This document shows positions 9,639-18,071 of a stretch of DNA of 64,000 bases, in pieces. Source of the DNA: Pseudomonas syringae (lineage in GTDB: Bacteria > Pseudomonadota > Gammaproteobacteria > Pseudomonadales > Pseudomonadaceae); contig NZ_WKCB01000012.1 of assembly GCF_021606685.1 (NCBI RefSeq), positions 1-64,000 on the forward strand, written 5' to 3'. How positions within the stretch are numbered: position 1 is the first letter of the stretch; each line of letters opens with the position of its first letter. A model generated the notes under the pieces. It was not told the origin of the DNA, made no database searches, and saw only the letters and a list, made by a program, of their open reading frames with translations. A program made the position numbers and the translations under genes.

Positions 9639-9935
9639 CTAGACGTCAATGATCACAAGCGTACCTTGGCTGCCGGCGAGCACGGCATGTGCGATGCCGG
9701 CGTGCACCAGGTACATCTGGCCCGCCTCCACGCGGGTTTCACTGCCGCCGATGCTCAGGCGCAAGCACCCGCTGATCACCAGCAGCCCTTCGTTGTAGTC
9801 ATGGGTTTCCTCAGCGTGTGCCTGCTCATCCATGCGCAGCACTTTGACCCGCGCCGGGCCGACCTGGCCCAGGCAGGTGGATTTCCAAGTGGTGGGCAAC
9901 TGCCCTGCGATGTCGGCGAAGTCCAGTAACGGCAT
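9639..9935 (-). CDS. Small cupin-domain protein
   Basis: A 98-residue single-domain cupin. MDEQAHAEETHDYNEGLLVISGCLRLSIGG carries a degenerate metal-binding motif 1 (H...H..E), and VEAGQMYLVHAGIAHAV corresponds to motif 2 with its His. A strong AAGGAG precedes the ATG. A 60-base gap separates it from the monooxygenase-like gene upstream on the same strand, so the two may form a small operon. The substrate is unknown; cupins of this size bind small molecules or sugars. Confidence 0.65.
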   Translation of the reverse strand: MPLLDFADIAGQLPTTWKSTCLGQVGPARVKVLRMDEQAHAEETHDYNEGLLVISGCLRLSIGGSETRVEAGQMYLVHAGIAHAVLAGSQGTLVIIDV

Positions 9936-9995
9936 GTGAATCTCCTTGTGTGATCAATGCCGTCGGTGGTCCGGTTCAGCGCGGTGTGGGTATTT

Positions 9996-10280
9996 TCAGA
10001 ACGCATCCATCAACAACACCCGGCAGGGTTTGGCCTGGTAGGCGTTGATCTGCGGCACCAGACGGGTGAAGTGTTCCGTCTGGCAGTGTGCATCCAGGGC
10101 GGCTTGATCGGGCCATTGCTCGATAAAAATAAAGTGCCCCGGGTCTTTTTGATCGACAAACAGATCGTAGGCGATACACAGCGGTTCCAGGCGGGTTTTT
10201 TCCACCAGTTCGGCGTACCAGGGGCGCACGGTTTCCAGGTGTTCTGGCTTGATGAAATCTTCAGCGATGACTTTCAACAT
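9996..10280 (-). CDS. Antibiotic-biosynthesis-monooxygenase (ABM) domain protein, putative quinol monooxygenase
   Basis: A 94-residue protein of the YgiN/ABM fold: MLKVIAEDFIKPEHLETVRPWYAELVEKTR, then a central FIFIEQWPDQAALDAH and TEHFTRLVPQI. These are the usual ferredoxin-like dimeric barrel signatures. YgiN-type enzymes oxidise quinols without a cofactor; the actual substrate is unknown. The ATG at 10280 is chosen over the in-frame TTG two codons upstream because AAAGGG sits 7-8 bases before the ATG. It begins 12 bases after the glutamate-synthase-like gene on the same strand, so it is likely co-transcribed. Confidence 0.7.
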   Translation of the reverse strand: MLKVIAEDFIKPEHLETVRPWYAELVEKTRLEPLCIAYDLFVDQKDPGHFIFIEQWPDQAALDAHCQTEHFTRLVPQINAYQAKPCRVLLMDAF

Positions 10281-10292
10281 GATCAATTCCCT

Positions 10293-11912
10293 TTAGGCGG
10301 CAGCGCTTTCATGCGGTTCAAAACTGTCGGCCCGCGCCATCTGCCACATGCGTGAATAGAACTCGCCGTTGACGTCGCCGGTGAGCAATTCGCCAGGTTT
10401 CAAGAACACGTGCAACTGCGAGAACAATTTGATTTCGGTCGCCGACATGCGCCGCACCAAGTGCTTGGCCGACAGCTGCGAAGGATGGTCCAGGCCCGCC
10501 GCCGCGAGCATCTCGGCCAGGGCCTTGAGGGTGTTGCGGTGGAAGTTGAACACGCGTTGGGCCTTGTCCGGCACCACCAGCGCGCGCTGGCGCAGTGGGT
10601 CTTGGGTGGCGACACCGGTGGGGCATTTGTTGGTGTGGCAGCTTTGCGACTGGATGCAGCCGATGGCAAACATGAAGCCGCGCGCCGAGTTGGCCCAGTC
10701 AGCGCCGATGGCCAGCACGCTGGCGATATCGAACGCGCTGACGATCTTGCCGCTGGCACCCAGCTTGATCTTGTCGCGCAGGTTCAGGCCCACCAGGGTG
10801 TTGTGCACAAACAGCAGGCCTTCACGCAGCGGCACGCCGATATGGTCGGTGAACTCCACGGGCGCGGCGCCGGTGCCGCCTTCCTTGCCGTCGACCACAA
10901 TAAAGTCCGGGAGGATGCCGGTTTCGAGCATGGCCTTGGCGATGCCCATGAACTCCCACGGGTGACCCAGGCAGAACTTGAAACCCACCGGTTTGCCGCC
11001 GGACAGCTCGCGCAGTTGCTTGATGAACTGCATCAGTTCGATCGGTGTGGAAAACGCGCTGTGGCGTGACGGCGAGATGCAGTCTTCGCCCATCAGGATG
11101 CCGCGGGTTTCGGCAATTTCCCGGGTGACTTTATGCTTGGGCAGGATCCCGCCATGGCCGGGTTTGGCGCCTTGGCTCATCTTGATCTCGATCATGCGCA
11201 CTTGCGGGTTCTGCGCCTGCACGGCGAAGCGCTCCGGGTCGAAGCGGCCGTCGCTGGTGCGGCAGCCGAAGTAGCCGCTGCCCAGCTCCCAGGTCAGGTC
11301 GCCGCCGTTTTCGCGGTGGTAGGGGCTGATGCTGCCCTCGCCGGTGTCATGCGCGAAGTTGCCAAGCTTGGCGCCCTGGTTCAGCGCGCGGATCGCGTTG
11401 GCGCTCAGCGAGCCAAAGCTCATCGCCGAGATATTGAACACCGAGGCCGAGTACGGCTGTGTGCACTGTGGGCCGCCGACCATCACGCGAAATGCGCTGG
11501 GGTCACTCAGCGGCGCGGGGCGCATGGAGTGGCCGATAAACTCGAAGCCCGACTGGTACACATCGATCAGGGTGCCGAAGGGTTTGTCGGCGGTTTCGTT
11601 CTTGGCGCGCGAATACACCAGCGAGCGCTGCGCCCGGGAGAAGGGCAGGGCGTCGCTGTCGGATTCGAGCAGGTACTGGCGGATTTCCGGGCGGATGGCT
11701 TCCACCAGGTAACGGATATTGCCCAGGATCGGGTAGTTGCGGCGTACCGCATGGGGGCTTTGCAGCAGGTCGAACAGGCCGATCAGGCTGAGTGCGCCAG
11801 TGACCAGGGTGATGGGCCACAGCCATTCATGCTGGATAAAGGGCAGGCTGGCGAGGGTGAAAATGACGCACACGGCAAAGAACGCGTAGCGGCTGAGTAG
11901 CGACAGGCTCAT
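10293..11912 (-). CDS. FMN-binding glutamate synthase family protein
   Basis: A 539-residue protein with two N-terminal hydrophobic helices (residues ~8-50), then a TIM-barrel like the FMN domain of glutamate synthase: SVFNISAMSFGSLSANAIRALNQGAK, GEGSISPYH, SQGAKPGHGG, GKEGGTGAAP and a cysteine-containing CIQSQSCHTNKCPTGVATQ that may carry the Fe-S cluster. It lacks the glutaminase domain, so it is not the biosynthetic enzyme; the reaction is unknown. The start at 11912 has AAGGA at good spacing; the 34-codon upstream extension is not supported. Confidence 0.85.
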   Translation of the reverse strand: MSLSLLSRYAFFAVCVIFTLASLPFIQHEWLWPITLVTGALSLIGLFDLLQSPHAVRRNYPILGNIRYLVEAIRPEIRQYLLESDSDALPFSRAQRSLVYSRAKNETADKPFGTLIDVYQSGFEFIGHSMRPAPLSDPSAFRVMVGGPQCTQPYSASVFNISAMSFGSLSANAIRALNQGAKLGNFAHDTGEGSISPYHRENGGDLTWELGSGYFGCRTSDGRFDPERFAVQAQNPQVRMIEIKMSQGAKPGHGGILPKHKVTREIAETRGILMGEDCISPSRHSAFSTPIELMQFIKQLRELSGGKPVGFKFCLGHPWEFMGIAKAMLETGILPDFIVVDGKEGGTGAAPVEFTDHIGVPLREGLLFVHNTLVGLNLRDKIKLGASGKIVSAFDIASVLAIGADWANSARGFMFAIGCIQSQSCHTNKCPTGVATQDPLRQRALVVPDKAQRVFNFHRNTLKALAEMLAAAGLDHPSQLSAKHLVRRMSATEIKLFSQLHVFLKPGELLTGDVNGEFYSRMWQMARADSFEPHESAAA

Positions 11913-12133
11913 ACGGTTTTCCTTGGGTTCGGACTCATCGGCCAGGCGTTGTGCGCCTGTAGAAAGATCGAGAACAGCGCCGACTGGGATTTGTTGCCTA
12001 GCTTGCTGGAGCAACCGCTGAGCATCAAGTGGCCGCGCGCAACCCCTGCGTTACGAGTCGACCCGACAGGCAGCGTGGGGCGAGCGGGCAAGCCGTATTC
12101 ATGGCTCGTCAGGGAGAAATGCAGGGGCTTGAT

Positions 12134-12176
12134 GGGGGCTGCTTTGCAGCCCAACGCGGGCAAGCCCGCTCGCCAC
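12134..12176. repeat. Solitary REP element
   Basis: The hairpin ggctgctttgcagcc is followed by caacgcgggcaagcccgctc and gccac, the same family as at 17925. A weak inverted partner (gggcgagcgggcaagcc) lies near 12075. The rest of 11913-12240 shows nothing further. Confidence 0.75.
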
Positions 12177-12243
12177 GAAGGGCCAGGAAAACCTTATGGT
12201 CTATGCTTATTGCAATCGGTTCTCGTTTGGGTGCATGATTTGC

Positions 12244-12256
12244 GTTACTGTATAAC
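12244..12256 (+). promoter_or_regulatory. Candidate Zur operator upstream of the alternative L31 gene
   Basis: The near-palindrome gttactgtataac lies 34 bases before the ATG. It resembles the gamma-proteobacterial Zur box (GTTAT-n-ATAAC type). Zinc-responsive control of C-minus L31 paralogues is well established, which supports the assignment. Confidence 0.55.
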
Positions 12257-12289
12257 ACTTGAAATGCACCCAGATGCCCCGGAGGCCTT

Positions 12290-12562
12290 ATGAAAGCTGG
12301 TATCCATCCCGACTACCGCACCGTGCTGTTCCACGACACTGCCGCCGATGTGTTCTTCCTGATCGGCTCCACTGCCGACAGCGACCGCACCCATACACAC
12401 AGCGACGGCAACACCTACCCCTACATCCCGTTGGACGTCTCCAGCGCTTCGCACCCGATCTACACCGGCCAGCAACGCAAGACCCAGGCCGAGGGCCGTA
12501 TCGCCGGGTTCAACAAGCGTTTTGCCTCGTTCGGCTCAACCCCGAAAAAAGCCGAGGCGTGA
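12290..12562 (+). CDS. rpmE2: 50S ribosomal protein L31 type B (zinc-independent)
   Basis: A 90-residue L31 paralogue ([28 protein letters not shown]...[20 protein letters not shown]...[10 protein letters not shown]). It contains no cysteine, unlike the zinc-ribbon L31, so it belongs to the C-minus type that replaces zinc L31 when zinc is scarce and so frees zinc. A ggagg lies 4 bases before the ATG and a Zur-like palindrome upstream. A strong terminator follows, so it is monocistronic. Confidence 0.92.
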   Translation: MKAGIHPDYRTVLFHDTAADVFFLIGSTADSDRTHTHSDGNTYPYIPLDVSSASHPIYTGQQRKTQAEGRIAGFNKRFASFGSTPKKAEA

Positions 12563-12583
12563 GGGCAGCACGCTTCACCTCGA

Positions 12584-12614
12584 AAGCCGCTCCTGTTTCT
12601 GGAGCGGCTTTTTT
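12584..12614 (+). terminator. Rho-independent terminator after rpmE2
   Basis: Ten-base arms aagccgctcc/ggagcggctt with a 7-base loop are followed by a T run. Confidence 0.9.
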
Positions 12615-12732
12615 ATGCATTGATGTCGTAAAGCCATTATTTTGTTTAAAACCGACTAAACTCCTCAGTAATCGCCAAGGAGGCCGTGACTTACAACTCT
12701 AAGGAATGCATACCGACGATCCGAGGTGTCCC

Positions 12733-14073
12733 ATGGGAGAGTCAGTGACCTTTACCGATGCCGACCGTGCCGTGGTCTTGCTGATCGACGCTCACTCCGA
12801 CGTCCTGCACAGCCTCACGCAGTTGCTGCACCTGGAACCCTTCGAACTGCACAGCGCCATCTGCGCCGCTGATGCACTGGCCATCCTCGCCACCCAACCC
12901 GTCGACCTGGTGATGAGCGCCGCGCGCCTGCCGGACATGGACGGCGCTTCCTTGCTGGCCCATATCCACCAGCACTATCCCCACACGGTGCGCATCCTGC
13001 TGACCAGCGAAACCGACCTGACCCTGATCATCAAAGCCATCAATGAGGGCGAGATCTACCGCTACCTCAGCAAGCCCTGGAAGGATGAAGAATTACTGCT
13101 CGCCCTGCGCCAGTCCCTGGCTCATCAGCATTCGGAGCGCGAGCGCGGGCGTCTGGAGCAACTGATCCAGCGGCAGAACGAGGAACTCAAGCAACTCAAC
13201 GCCACCCTGGAAAAACGCGTGGCCTCGCGCACCAGTGAGCTGCAGCAAACCGCCGATATGCTCGACCTGGCCTACGAAGAACTCAAACACAGCTACGCCA
13301 CCGGCACCGAAGTGTTCTCGTTGCTGGCCAACCTGCGCCTGCCGCGCGCCAAGCAGACCAACCGGCAGATCATCGAATTGGTGCGCACCTGGTGCGTGGC
13401 CCATGGCGAAGACTGCGCCAGCAACCGCGACCTGACCATGGCCGCCGCGCTCTATAACATCGGCAAGCTGAGCTGGAGCGACAGCATGATGGCCTCGCCT
13501 TCGGACCTGCTGCACAGCACTGACCGCGAGCGCTATCGCGCCTATGCGACCCAGAGCGAGTCGTTGCTGATGACCCTGGAGCCGATGAAAGATGCCGCGC
13601 GGCTGATCCGCCATCATCAGGAGCGCTGGGACGGCAGTGGTTTTCCCGACCACCTCAAGGGCGACGCGATCCCTGCCGGCTCACGCTTGCTCAAACTGGC
13701 GGTGGACTTTATCGAGCTGCAAAAAGGCCTGATCCTGGAGCGGCAGATGAACAGCGACGAAGCGCTGCTGTACATCCGCAAGTACGCCGGGCGGCTGTAT
13801 GACCCGGTGATGGTCGAGGACTTTGTACGCGTGTGCGCCACCTACCTCCATGACGTGACCCTGGGCGACCCCAACGTCAAAGTGCTCGGCACCCGCGAAT
13901 TGGAGGAAGGCATGGTGCTGGCGCGCAACCTCAACGCCGACAACGGCATGCTGCTGCTCAACGCCGGCAAGGTGCTGAACCTGCCGCTGGTGGATAAGCT
14001 GATTGCCTTCGAAACCATGGAGGGCGCGCGCTACAGCGTGTTCATCAAGGACCAGGCCGTGATCCCAAGCTGA
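12733..14073 (+). CDS. Degenerate receiver plus degenerate HD-GYP domain protein
   Basis: A 446-residue cytoplasmic protein. Residues ~10-125 form a receiver fold like RpfG-class regulators, but the phosphoacceptor Asp is replaced: SAARLPDMDG gives Ala63 where relatives have SDMRMPEMDG. The KPW lysine is kept. A coiled coil spans ~135-195. An HD-GYP-like domain (~200-355) has YNIGK (241-245) in place of HDIGK and HHQERWDGSGFP (294-305) in place of HHERxDGxGYP. A C-terminal domain contains LARNLNADNGMLLLNAGKVL. Phosphorylation and c-di-GMP hydrolysis are therefore unlikely, and a binding or scaffold role is inferred. Start 12733 has gaggtg upstream; the ATG at 12706 has its Shine-Dalgarno too close. 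Confidence 0.8.
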   Translation: MGESVTFTDADRAVVLLIDAHSDVLHSLTQLLHLEPFELHSAICAADALAILATQPVDLVMSAARLPDMDGASLLAHIHQHYPHTVRILLTSETDLTLIIKAINEGEIYRYLSKPWKDEELLLALRQSLAHQHSERERGRLEQLIQRQNEELKQLNATLEKRVASRTSELQQTADMLDLAYEELKHSYATGTEVFSLLANLRLPRAKQTNRQIIELVRTWCVAHGEDCASNRDLTMAAALYNIGKLSWSDSMMASPSDLLHSTDRERYRAYATQSESLLMTLEPMKDAARLIRHHQERWDGSGFPDHLKGDAIPAGSRLLKLAVDFIELQKGLILERQMNSDEALLYIRKYAGRLYDPVMVEDFVRVCATYLHDVTLGDPNVKVLGTRELEEGMVLARNLNADNGMLLLNAGKVLNLPLVDKLIAFETMEGARYSVFIKDQAVIPS

Positions 14074-14147
14074 ACGCTCCCACGCATAATTGCGACATGC
14101 CCGCTGACATGTGATGCTTGCGTCTTTGCCTCCAAGGAAGACTGTTC

Positions 14148-14555
14148 ATGCCCTCCACCCTCCGTATCGCTGCCGCCCTGCTGATCGGCAGCGACGGCCA
14201 GACCCTGCTGGTACGCAAGCGCGGCACCCAGGCCTTCATGCAGCCGGGCGGCAAGATCGACGCGGGTGAACAACCTGCCGAGGCCCTGGCCCGTGAGCTG
14301 TACGAAGAACTGAACCTGCAGATTGAGCCAAGCGACGCCATTTACCTCGGCACGTTTTCAGCCCCGGCGGCCAATGAGCCAGGCTTTACCGTGGAAGCCG
14401 AGTTGTTCCAGGTGCAGATCGACGTGCCGGTGAGCCCCGCGGCAGAGATCGAAGAAGTGCGTTGGATCGACCCGGCCGGCGACGGCGGCCTGCAGTTGGC
14501 ACCGTTGACGCGGGATCTGATCCTGCCGTTTTATCGTGAATCGCTGACGGCATGA
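14148..14555 (+). CDS. Nudix hydrolase
   Basis: A 135-residue Nudix protein. The box GGKIDAGEQPAEALARELYEEL fits GX5EX7REUXEEXGU, with the catalytic Glu residues present (written here only as the diagnostic elements G-K, E, RE and EE). It hydrolyses a nucleoside diphosphate linked to another group; the substrate is unknown. aaggaa lies 9 bases before the ATG at 14148. Its stop overlaps the next start by four bases (ATGA), so translation is coupled to the GNAT gene. Confidence 0.82.
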   Translation: MPSTLRIAAALLIGSDGQTLLVRKRGTQAFMQPGGKIDAGEQPAEALARELYEELNLQIEPSDAIYLGTFSAPAANEPGFTVEAELFQVQIDVPVSPAAEIEEVRWIDPAGDGGLQLAPLTRDLILPFYRESLTA

Positions 14556-15058
14556 TCATCCGCACCCTGGGGGCCAGCGACGCCGAGGCTTATCGGGCGT
14601 TGATGCTGGAGGCGTATGGCGTGTACCCCCAGGCGTTCACCTCCAGCGTGGCGGAGCGTGCGGCGATGCCATTGAGCTGGTGGCAAAAGCGCCTCGACAC
14701 GCCACTGGATCGGCTGTTGGGCGCTTTCCACGGCGATGCGCTGGCGGGCATTGTCGGCCTGGCGTTCGAGCCTCGGGAAAAGGCGCGCCACAAGGTGACC
14801 TTGTTCGGCATGTACGTGAACCAGGCTTATCAACACCAAGGCCTCGGCCGTCGATTGGTCGAGGCGGCGCTGGATGAAGCGCGCCAGCACCCGCGCCTGA
14901 AAGTGATCCAGCTGACCGTCACCGCCGGCAACGCCGCGGCCTTTGCGCTGTACCAGCGCTGCGGGTTTATCCAGTACGGCCTGGAACCGCTGGCGGTGCG
15001 GGTGGGCGTCGAGTATTTCGACAAGATCCACATGTGGCGTGAATTGCAGCACCCCTGA
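14552..15058 (+). CDS. GNAT-family N-acetyltransferase
   Basis: A 168-residue single-domain GNAT. The acetyl-CoA loop is seen in VNQAYQHQGLGRRLVEAAL (Q-x-x-G-x-G/R type), and AGNAAAFALYQRCGF is the usual motif B end. The acceptor is unknown. It is translationally coupled to the preceding Nudix gene. The operon ends 22 bases before the convergent metR stop, with no obvious terminator between them. Confidence 0.82.
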   Translation: MIIRTLGASDAEAYRALMLEAYGVYPQAFTSSVAERAAMPLSWWQKRLDTPLDRLLGAFHGDALAGIVGLAFEPREKARHKVTLFGMYVNQAYQHQGLGRRLVEAALDEARQHPRLKVIQLTVTAGNAAAFALYQRCGFIQYGLEPLAVRVGVEYFDKIHMWRELQHP

Positions 15059-15079
15059 TATTCACCGTGGGAGCGGCGC

Positions 15080-15997
15080 TCAGCGCACCGCGCTGACCCC
15101 ATCGAGGGTCGAAAACGACGTGTCCTTGGCCGTCAGCAGGAAGTCGCGCATATACGGCGCATCCAGCATGTCTGCACGAATGCCCGCGTACAGCGTCGCA
15201 AACAACCCTTTCTCACCCAGGCGCTTGGCCTTCACGTAGCCGCGCGAGCTGTATTCATGCAACGCCCAGTGGGGCATACCGCATACGCCACGGCCGCTGG
15301 CGACCAGTTGCATCATCATCACCGTCAGCTCCGAGGTGCGTACCTGGGCCGGTTCCACGTCGGCAGGCTCGAGGAAGCGCGTGAAGATGTCCAGGCGGTC
15401 ACGCTCCACGGGGTAGGTGATCAGGGTTTCGTTCAGCAGGTCTTCCGGCACGATGTACGACTTGTTCGCCAGCGCGTGCTGGTTGGCCACGGCCAGCATG
15501 GCTTCGTAGGTGAACAGCGGCACGTAGGTGATGCCCGGCAACTCTTGCGGGTCGGACGTGACCACCAGGTCCAGGTCGCCACGGGCCAGGGCCGGCAGCG
15601 GCGCAAAGGCAAAACCCGAAGCCAGGTCCAGCTCGACTTCCGGCCAGGCATCGCGGAACTGGTCGATGGTCGGCATCAGCCACTGGAAGCAGCTGTGGCA
15701 CTCGATCGCCATGTGCAGACGCCCAGCGGTGCCGCCCGCCAGCCGTGCGATATCACGCTCGGCGCCGCGCAGCAGCGGCAGGGTGGCGTCGGCCAGTTGC
15801 AGCAGGCGCAGGCCGGCGCTGGTGAAGCGCAGCGGCTTGGTCTTGCGCACGAACAACTGCATGCCCAGGCGCTCCTCCAGCTCCTTGAACTGGTGGGACA
15901 GCGCCGACTGCGTCAGGTGCAGGCGTTCGGCGGCTTCCACCAGGCTGTCGGCTTCGCGCAAGGCGTGCAGGGTCTTGAGGTGACGGATCTCGAGCAC
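15080..15997 (-). CDS. metR: LysR-type regulator MetR
   Basis: A 305-residue LysR-family activator. The helix-turn-helix lies at the N-terminus (SLVEAAERLHLTQSALSHQFKELEERLG) and the substrate-binding domain follows (AIECHSCFQWLMPTIDQF, SGRGVCGMPHWALHEY), matching MetR. MetR controls methionine genes in response to homocysteine. The start is GTG with GGAGAG 3 bases upstream. metE is not in this window; the divergent neighbour is a secreted hydrolase, a pairing I also recall for P. aeruginosa (PA3586-PA3587). Confidence 0.88.
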   Translation of the reverse strand: MLEIRHLKTLHALREADSLVEAAERLHLTQSALSHQFKELEERLGMQLFVRKTKPLRFTSAGLRLLQLADATLPLLRGAERDIARLAGGTAGRLHMAIECHSCFQWLMPTIDQFRDAWPEVELDLASGFAFAPLPALARGDLDLVVTSDPQELPGITYVPLFTYEAMLAVANQHALANKSYIVPEDLLNETLITYPVERDRLDIFTRFLEPADVEPAQVRTSELTVMMMQLVASGRGVCGMPHWALHEYSSRGYVKAKRLGEKGLFATLYAGIRADMLDAPYMRDFLLTAKDTSFSTLDGVSAVR

Positions 15998-16179
15998 GGG
16001 CTCTCCATGAAGACAATTTGTGACGAAGTTGAATAGCGTGAGTTTGTCTCATGTTGCAGGCCGTGTCGACCGTGACCACTGGGCACTCTTCATCAAACTG
16101 TCACGTAACTGTGGCAGCGCGCTTGAACAAACTTCATCAGACTCGCGCTCTACTGGGGTTCTGCGTTTCGGTGTTTTTC

Positions 16180-17199
16180 ATGCGCGTGGTGTTTTTACTG
16201 GCCGCTCTACTGTTCGGCCTGCCGTCTTTTGCGGCTTCTCGATGTGATGTCAATGTTGCGACCCAAACGGTCGACCTGGCTCAGGTGAGCATCGCCTACC
16301 AGAGTATCGGGCGTGCGTCCGACCCTGCCTTGCTACTGGTGATGGGCCTGGGCGGGCAGTTGATCCACTGGCCGGACGAAGTGGTTGTGGCCCTGTGTGA
16401 GCAAGGTTTCCGGGTGATCCGCTATGACAATCGGGACGTCGGTCTGTCCACCTGGCGCCAGGCTCCGGCCAGCGCCAACCTGACCTTTGAGGTGCTGCGC
16501 TACAAGCTCGGCCTGCCGGTGGCGGCGCCTTACACGCTGACCGACATGGCCGACGATGCCCTGGGCTTGATGGACGCGTTGCAGGTCCGCCAATTCCACG
16601 TGTTGGGCGCGAGCATGGGCGGCATGATCGCCCAGCACCTGGCGGCCATGGCGCCGCAGCGGGTCGAGAGCCTGACGCTGATCATGACCAGTTCCGGTGC
16701 CGAAGGCCTGCCGGCGCCAAGTGCCGCGCTGGTGCAGTTGCTGTCGCGGCGGGGCGCACCGAATCGTGAAGTGGCGCTGGAGCAACAGGCCGACTTACTC
16801 GCGGCATTGGGCAGCCCGAACGTGCAGGATGATCGCCAAGCCTTGCTGCACCAGGCGGCGCTGTCCTACGACCGCGCCTTCAACCCCGAGGGCGTGAAGC
16901 GTCAGATCATGGCGATCCTTGCCGAGCCAAGCCGCGTACCGTTGCTCAACCAGCTGCGCGTGCCGACGCTGGTGGTGCATGGCACTGCCGACCCGTTATT
17001 GCCGGTGATGCACGGCGTGCACCTGGCGGCGCATATCCAGGGCAGTCAATTGAAGCTGATCCCCGGCATGGCGCATCGTTTCCAGGAGGCGTTCAAGGCG
17101 CCGCTGCTGACGGCGGTGCTGCCGTACCTGCAAGCCCATCGCGAAGATGCCGCGCATTGGGCGCAGATCGATCAGGGCCCGCCTTCGAAGGTCTTGTAA
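16180..17199 (+). CDS. Secreted alpha/beta hydrolase
   Basis: A 339-residue protein starting with a typical signal peptide ([19 protein letters not shown]), so it acts in the periplasm. The fold is clear: [17 protein letters not shown] (oxyanion region), [11 protein letters not shown], nucleophile elbow GASMGG (Ser), an acid in HGTADPLLP and a likely catalytic His in PGMAHRF. The start at 16180 was chosen because the signal peptide begins there; its Shine-Dalgarno is weak and the in-frame region upstream to 16051 has no protein character. The substrate is unknown. Confidence 0.78.
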   Translation: MRVVFLLAALLFGLPSFAASRCDVNVATQTVDLAQVSIAYQSIGRASDPALLLVMGLGGQLIHWPDEVVVALCEQGFRVIRYDNRDVGLSTWRQAPASANLTFEVLRYKLGLPVAAPYTLTDMADDALGLMDALQVRQFHVLGASMGGMIAQHLAAMAPQRVESLTLIMTSSGAEGLPAPSAALVQLLSRRGAPNREVALEQQADLLAALGSPNVQDDRQALLHQAALSYDRAFNPEGVKRQIMAILAEPSRVPLLNQLRVPTLVVHGTADPLLPVMHGVHLAAHIQGSQLKLIPGMAHRFQEAFKAPLLTAVLPYLQAHREDAAHWAQIDQGPPSKVL

Positions 17200-17255
17200 A
17201 GTTGGTGTATCGTGCAACCTTTGTGGCGCATTCACTGCCAGCGAGGTTGCCTACC

Positions 17256-17909
17256 ATGAGTACTCCCCTGAAAATCGATTTCGTCAGCGACGTGTCCTGC
17301 CCCTGGTGCATCATCGGCCTGCGCGGCCTGACCGACGCCCTCGACCAGCTTGGCGCCGAGGTGCAGGCCGAGATTCATTTCCAGCCGTTCGAGCTGAACC
17401 CGAATATGCCCGCCGAGGGCCAGAACATCGTCGAGCACATCACCGAAAAATACGGCTCCACGGCTGAAGAATCCCAGGCCAACCGTGCACGTATCCGCGA
17501 CATGGGCGCCGCGCTGGGCTTTGCCTTTCGCACCGATGGCCAGAGCCGTATCTACAACACCTTCGACGCACACCGCCTGCTGCATTGGGCCGGGCTGGAA
17601 GGCTTGCAGTACAACCTCAAGGAAGCGCTGTTCAAAGCGTATTTCAGCGACGGGCAGGACCCCTCCGATCCCGCCACCCTGGCGATCATCGCCGAAAGCG
17701 TCGGCCTGGATATCCAGCGCGCGGCCCAGATTCTCGCCAGTGACGACTACGCCGCCGAGGTCCGCGAGCAAGAGCAATTGTGGATCTCCCGTGGCGTGAC
17801 CTCGGTGCCGACCATCGTGTTCAACGACCAGTACGCGGTAAGCGGTGGCCAGCCAGCCGAAGCGTTCGTGGGCGCGATTCGCCAGATCATTCGTGAGAGC
17901 AAAGCCTAA
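17256..17909 (+). CDS. DsbA-family oxidoreductase (FrnE-like)
   Basis: A 217-residue cytoplasmic protein of the DsbA/HCCA-isomerase family. FVSDVSCPWCIIG carries the CPWC active site, the FELNPNMP stretch follows, a helical insertion occupies the middle, and VTSVPTIVFNDQYAVSGGQP contains the cis-proline. FrnE-type proteins act as disulfide oxidoreductases or isomerases, often in oxidative stress. gcgagg lies before the ATG at 17256. It is 56 bases downstream of the hydrolase and may share its transcript. Confidence 0.8.
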   Translation: MSTPLKIDFVSDVSCPWCIIGLRGLTDALDQLGAEVQAEIHFQPFELNPNMPAEGQNIVEHITEKYGSTAEESQANRARIRDMGAALGFAFRTDGQSRIYNTFDAHRLLHWAGLEGLQYNLKEALFKAYFSDGQDPSDPATLAIIAESVGLDIQRAAQILASDDYAAEVREQEQLWISRGVTSVPTIVFNDQYAVSGGQPAEAFVGAIRQIIRESKA

Positions 17910-17924
17910 GCACAAGCGGCTTTC

Positions 17925-18055
17925 GTGGCGAGCGGGCTTGCCCGCGTTGGGTGGCGAAGCCGCCCCAAAACCTGTGCCCCGGTTAAGCCTGACACACCGC
18001 GGTTAAATCTTCTGGGGCCGCTGCGCAGCCCAACGCGGGCAAGCCCGCTCGCCAC
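17925..18055. repeat. REPIN (two inverted REP elements), family A
   Basis: gtggcgagcgggcttgcccg at the left end is the inverse of cgggcaagcccgctcgccac at the right end. Each arm carries its own small hairpin (ggcgaagccgcc and ggccgctgcgcagcc). No short-unit tail follows this copy. Confidence 0.88.
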
Positions 18056-18071
18056 AGTGTTTTGTGGGGTG

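Noticed and set aside
12259..12702. 147-residue open frame overlapping rpmE2
   Set aside because: Out of frame with the clear L31 gene and passes through its terminator.
15998..16179. MetR box between metR and the divergent hydrolase
   Set aside because: No TGAA-N5-TTCA element was found, so no operator is claimed.
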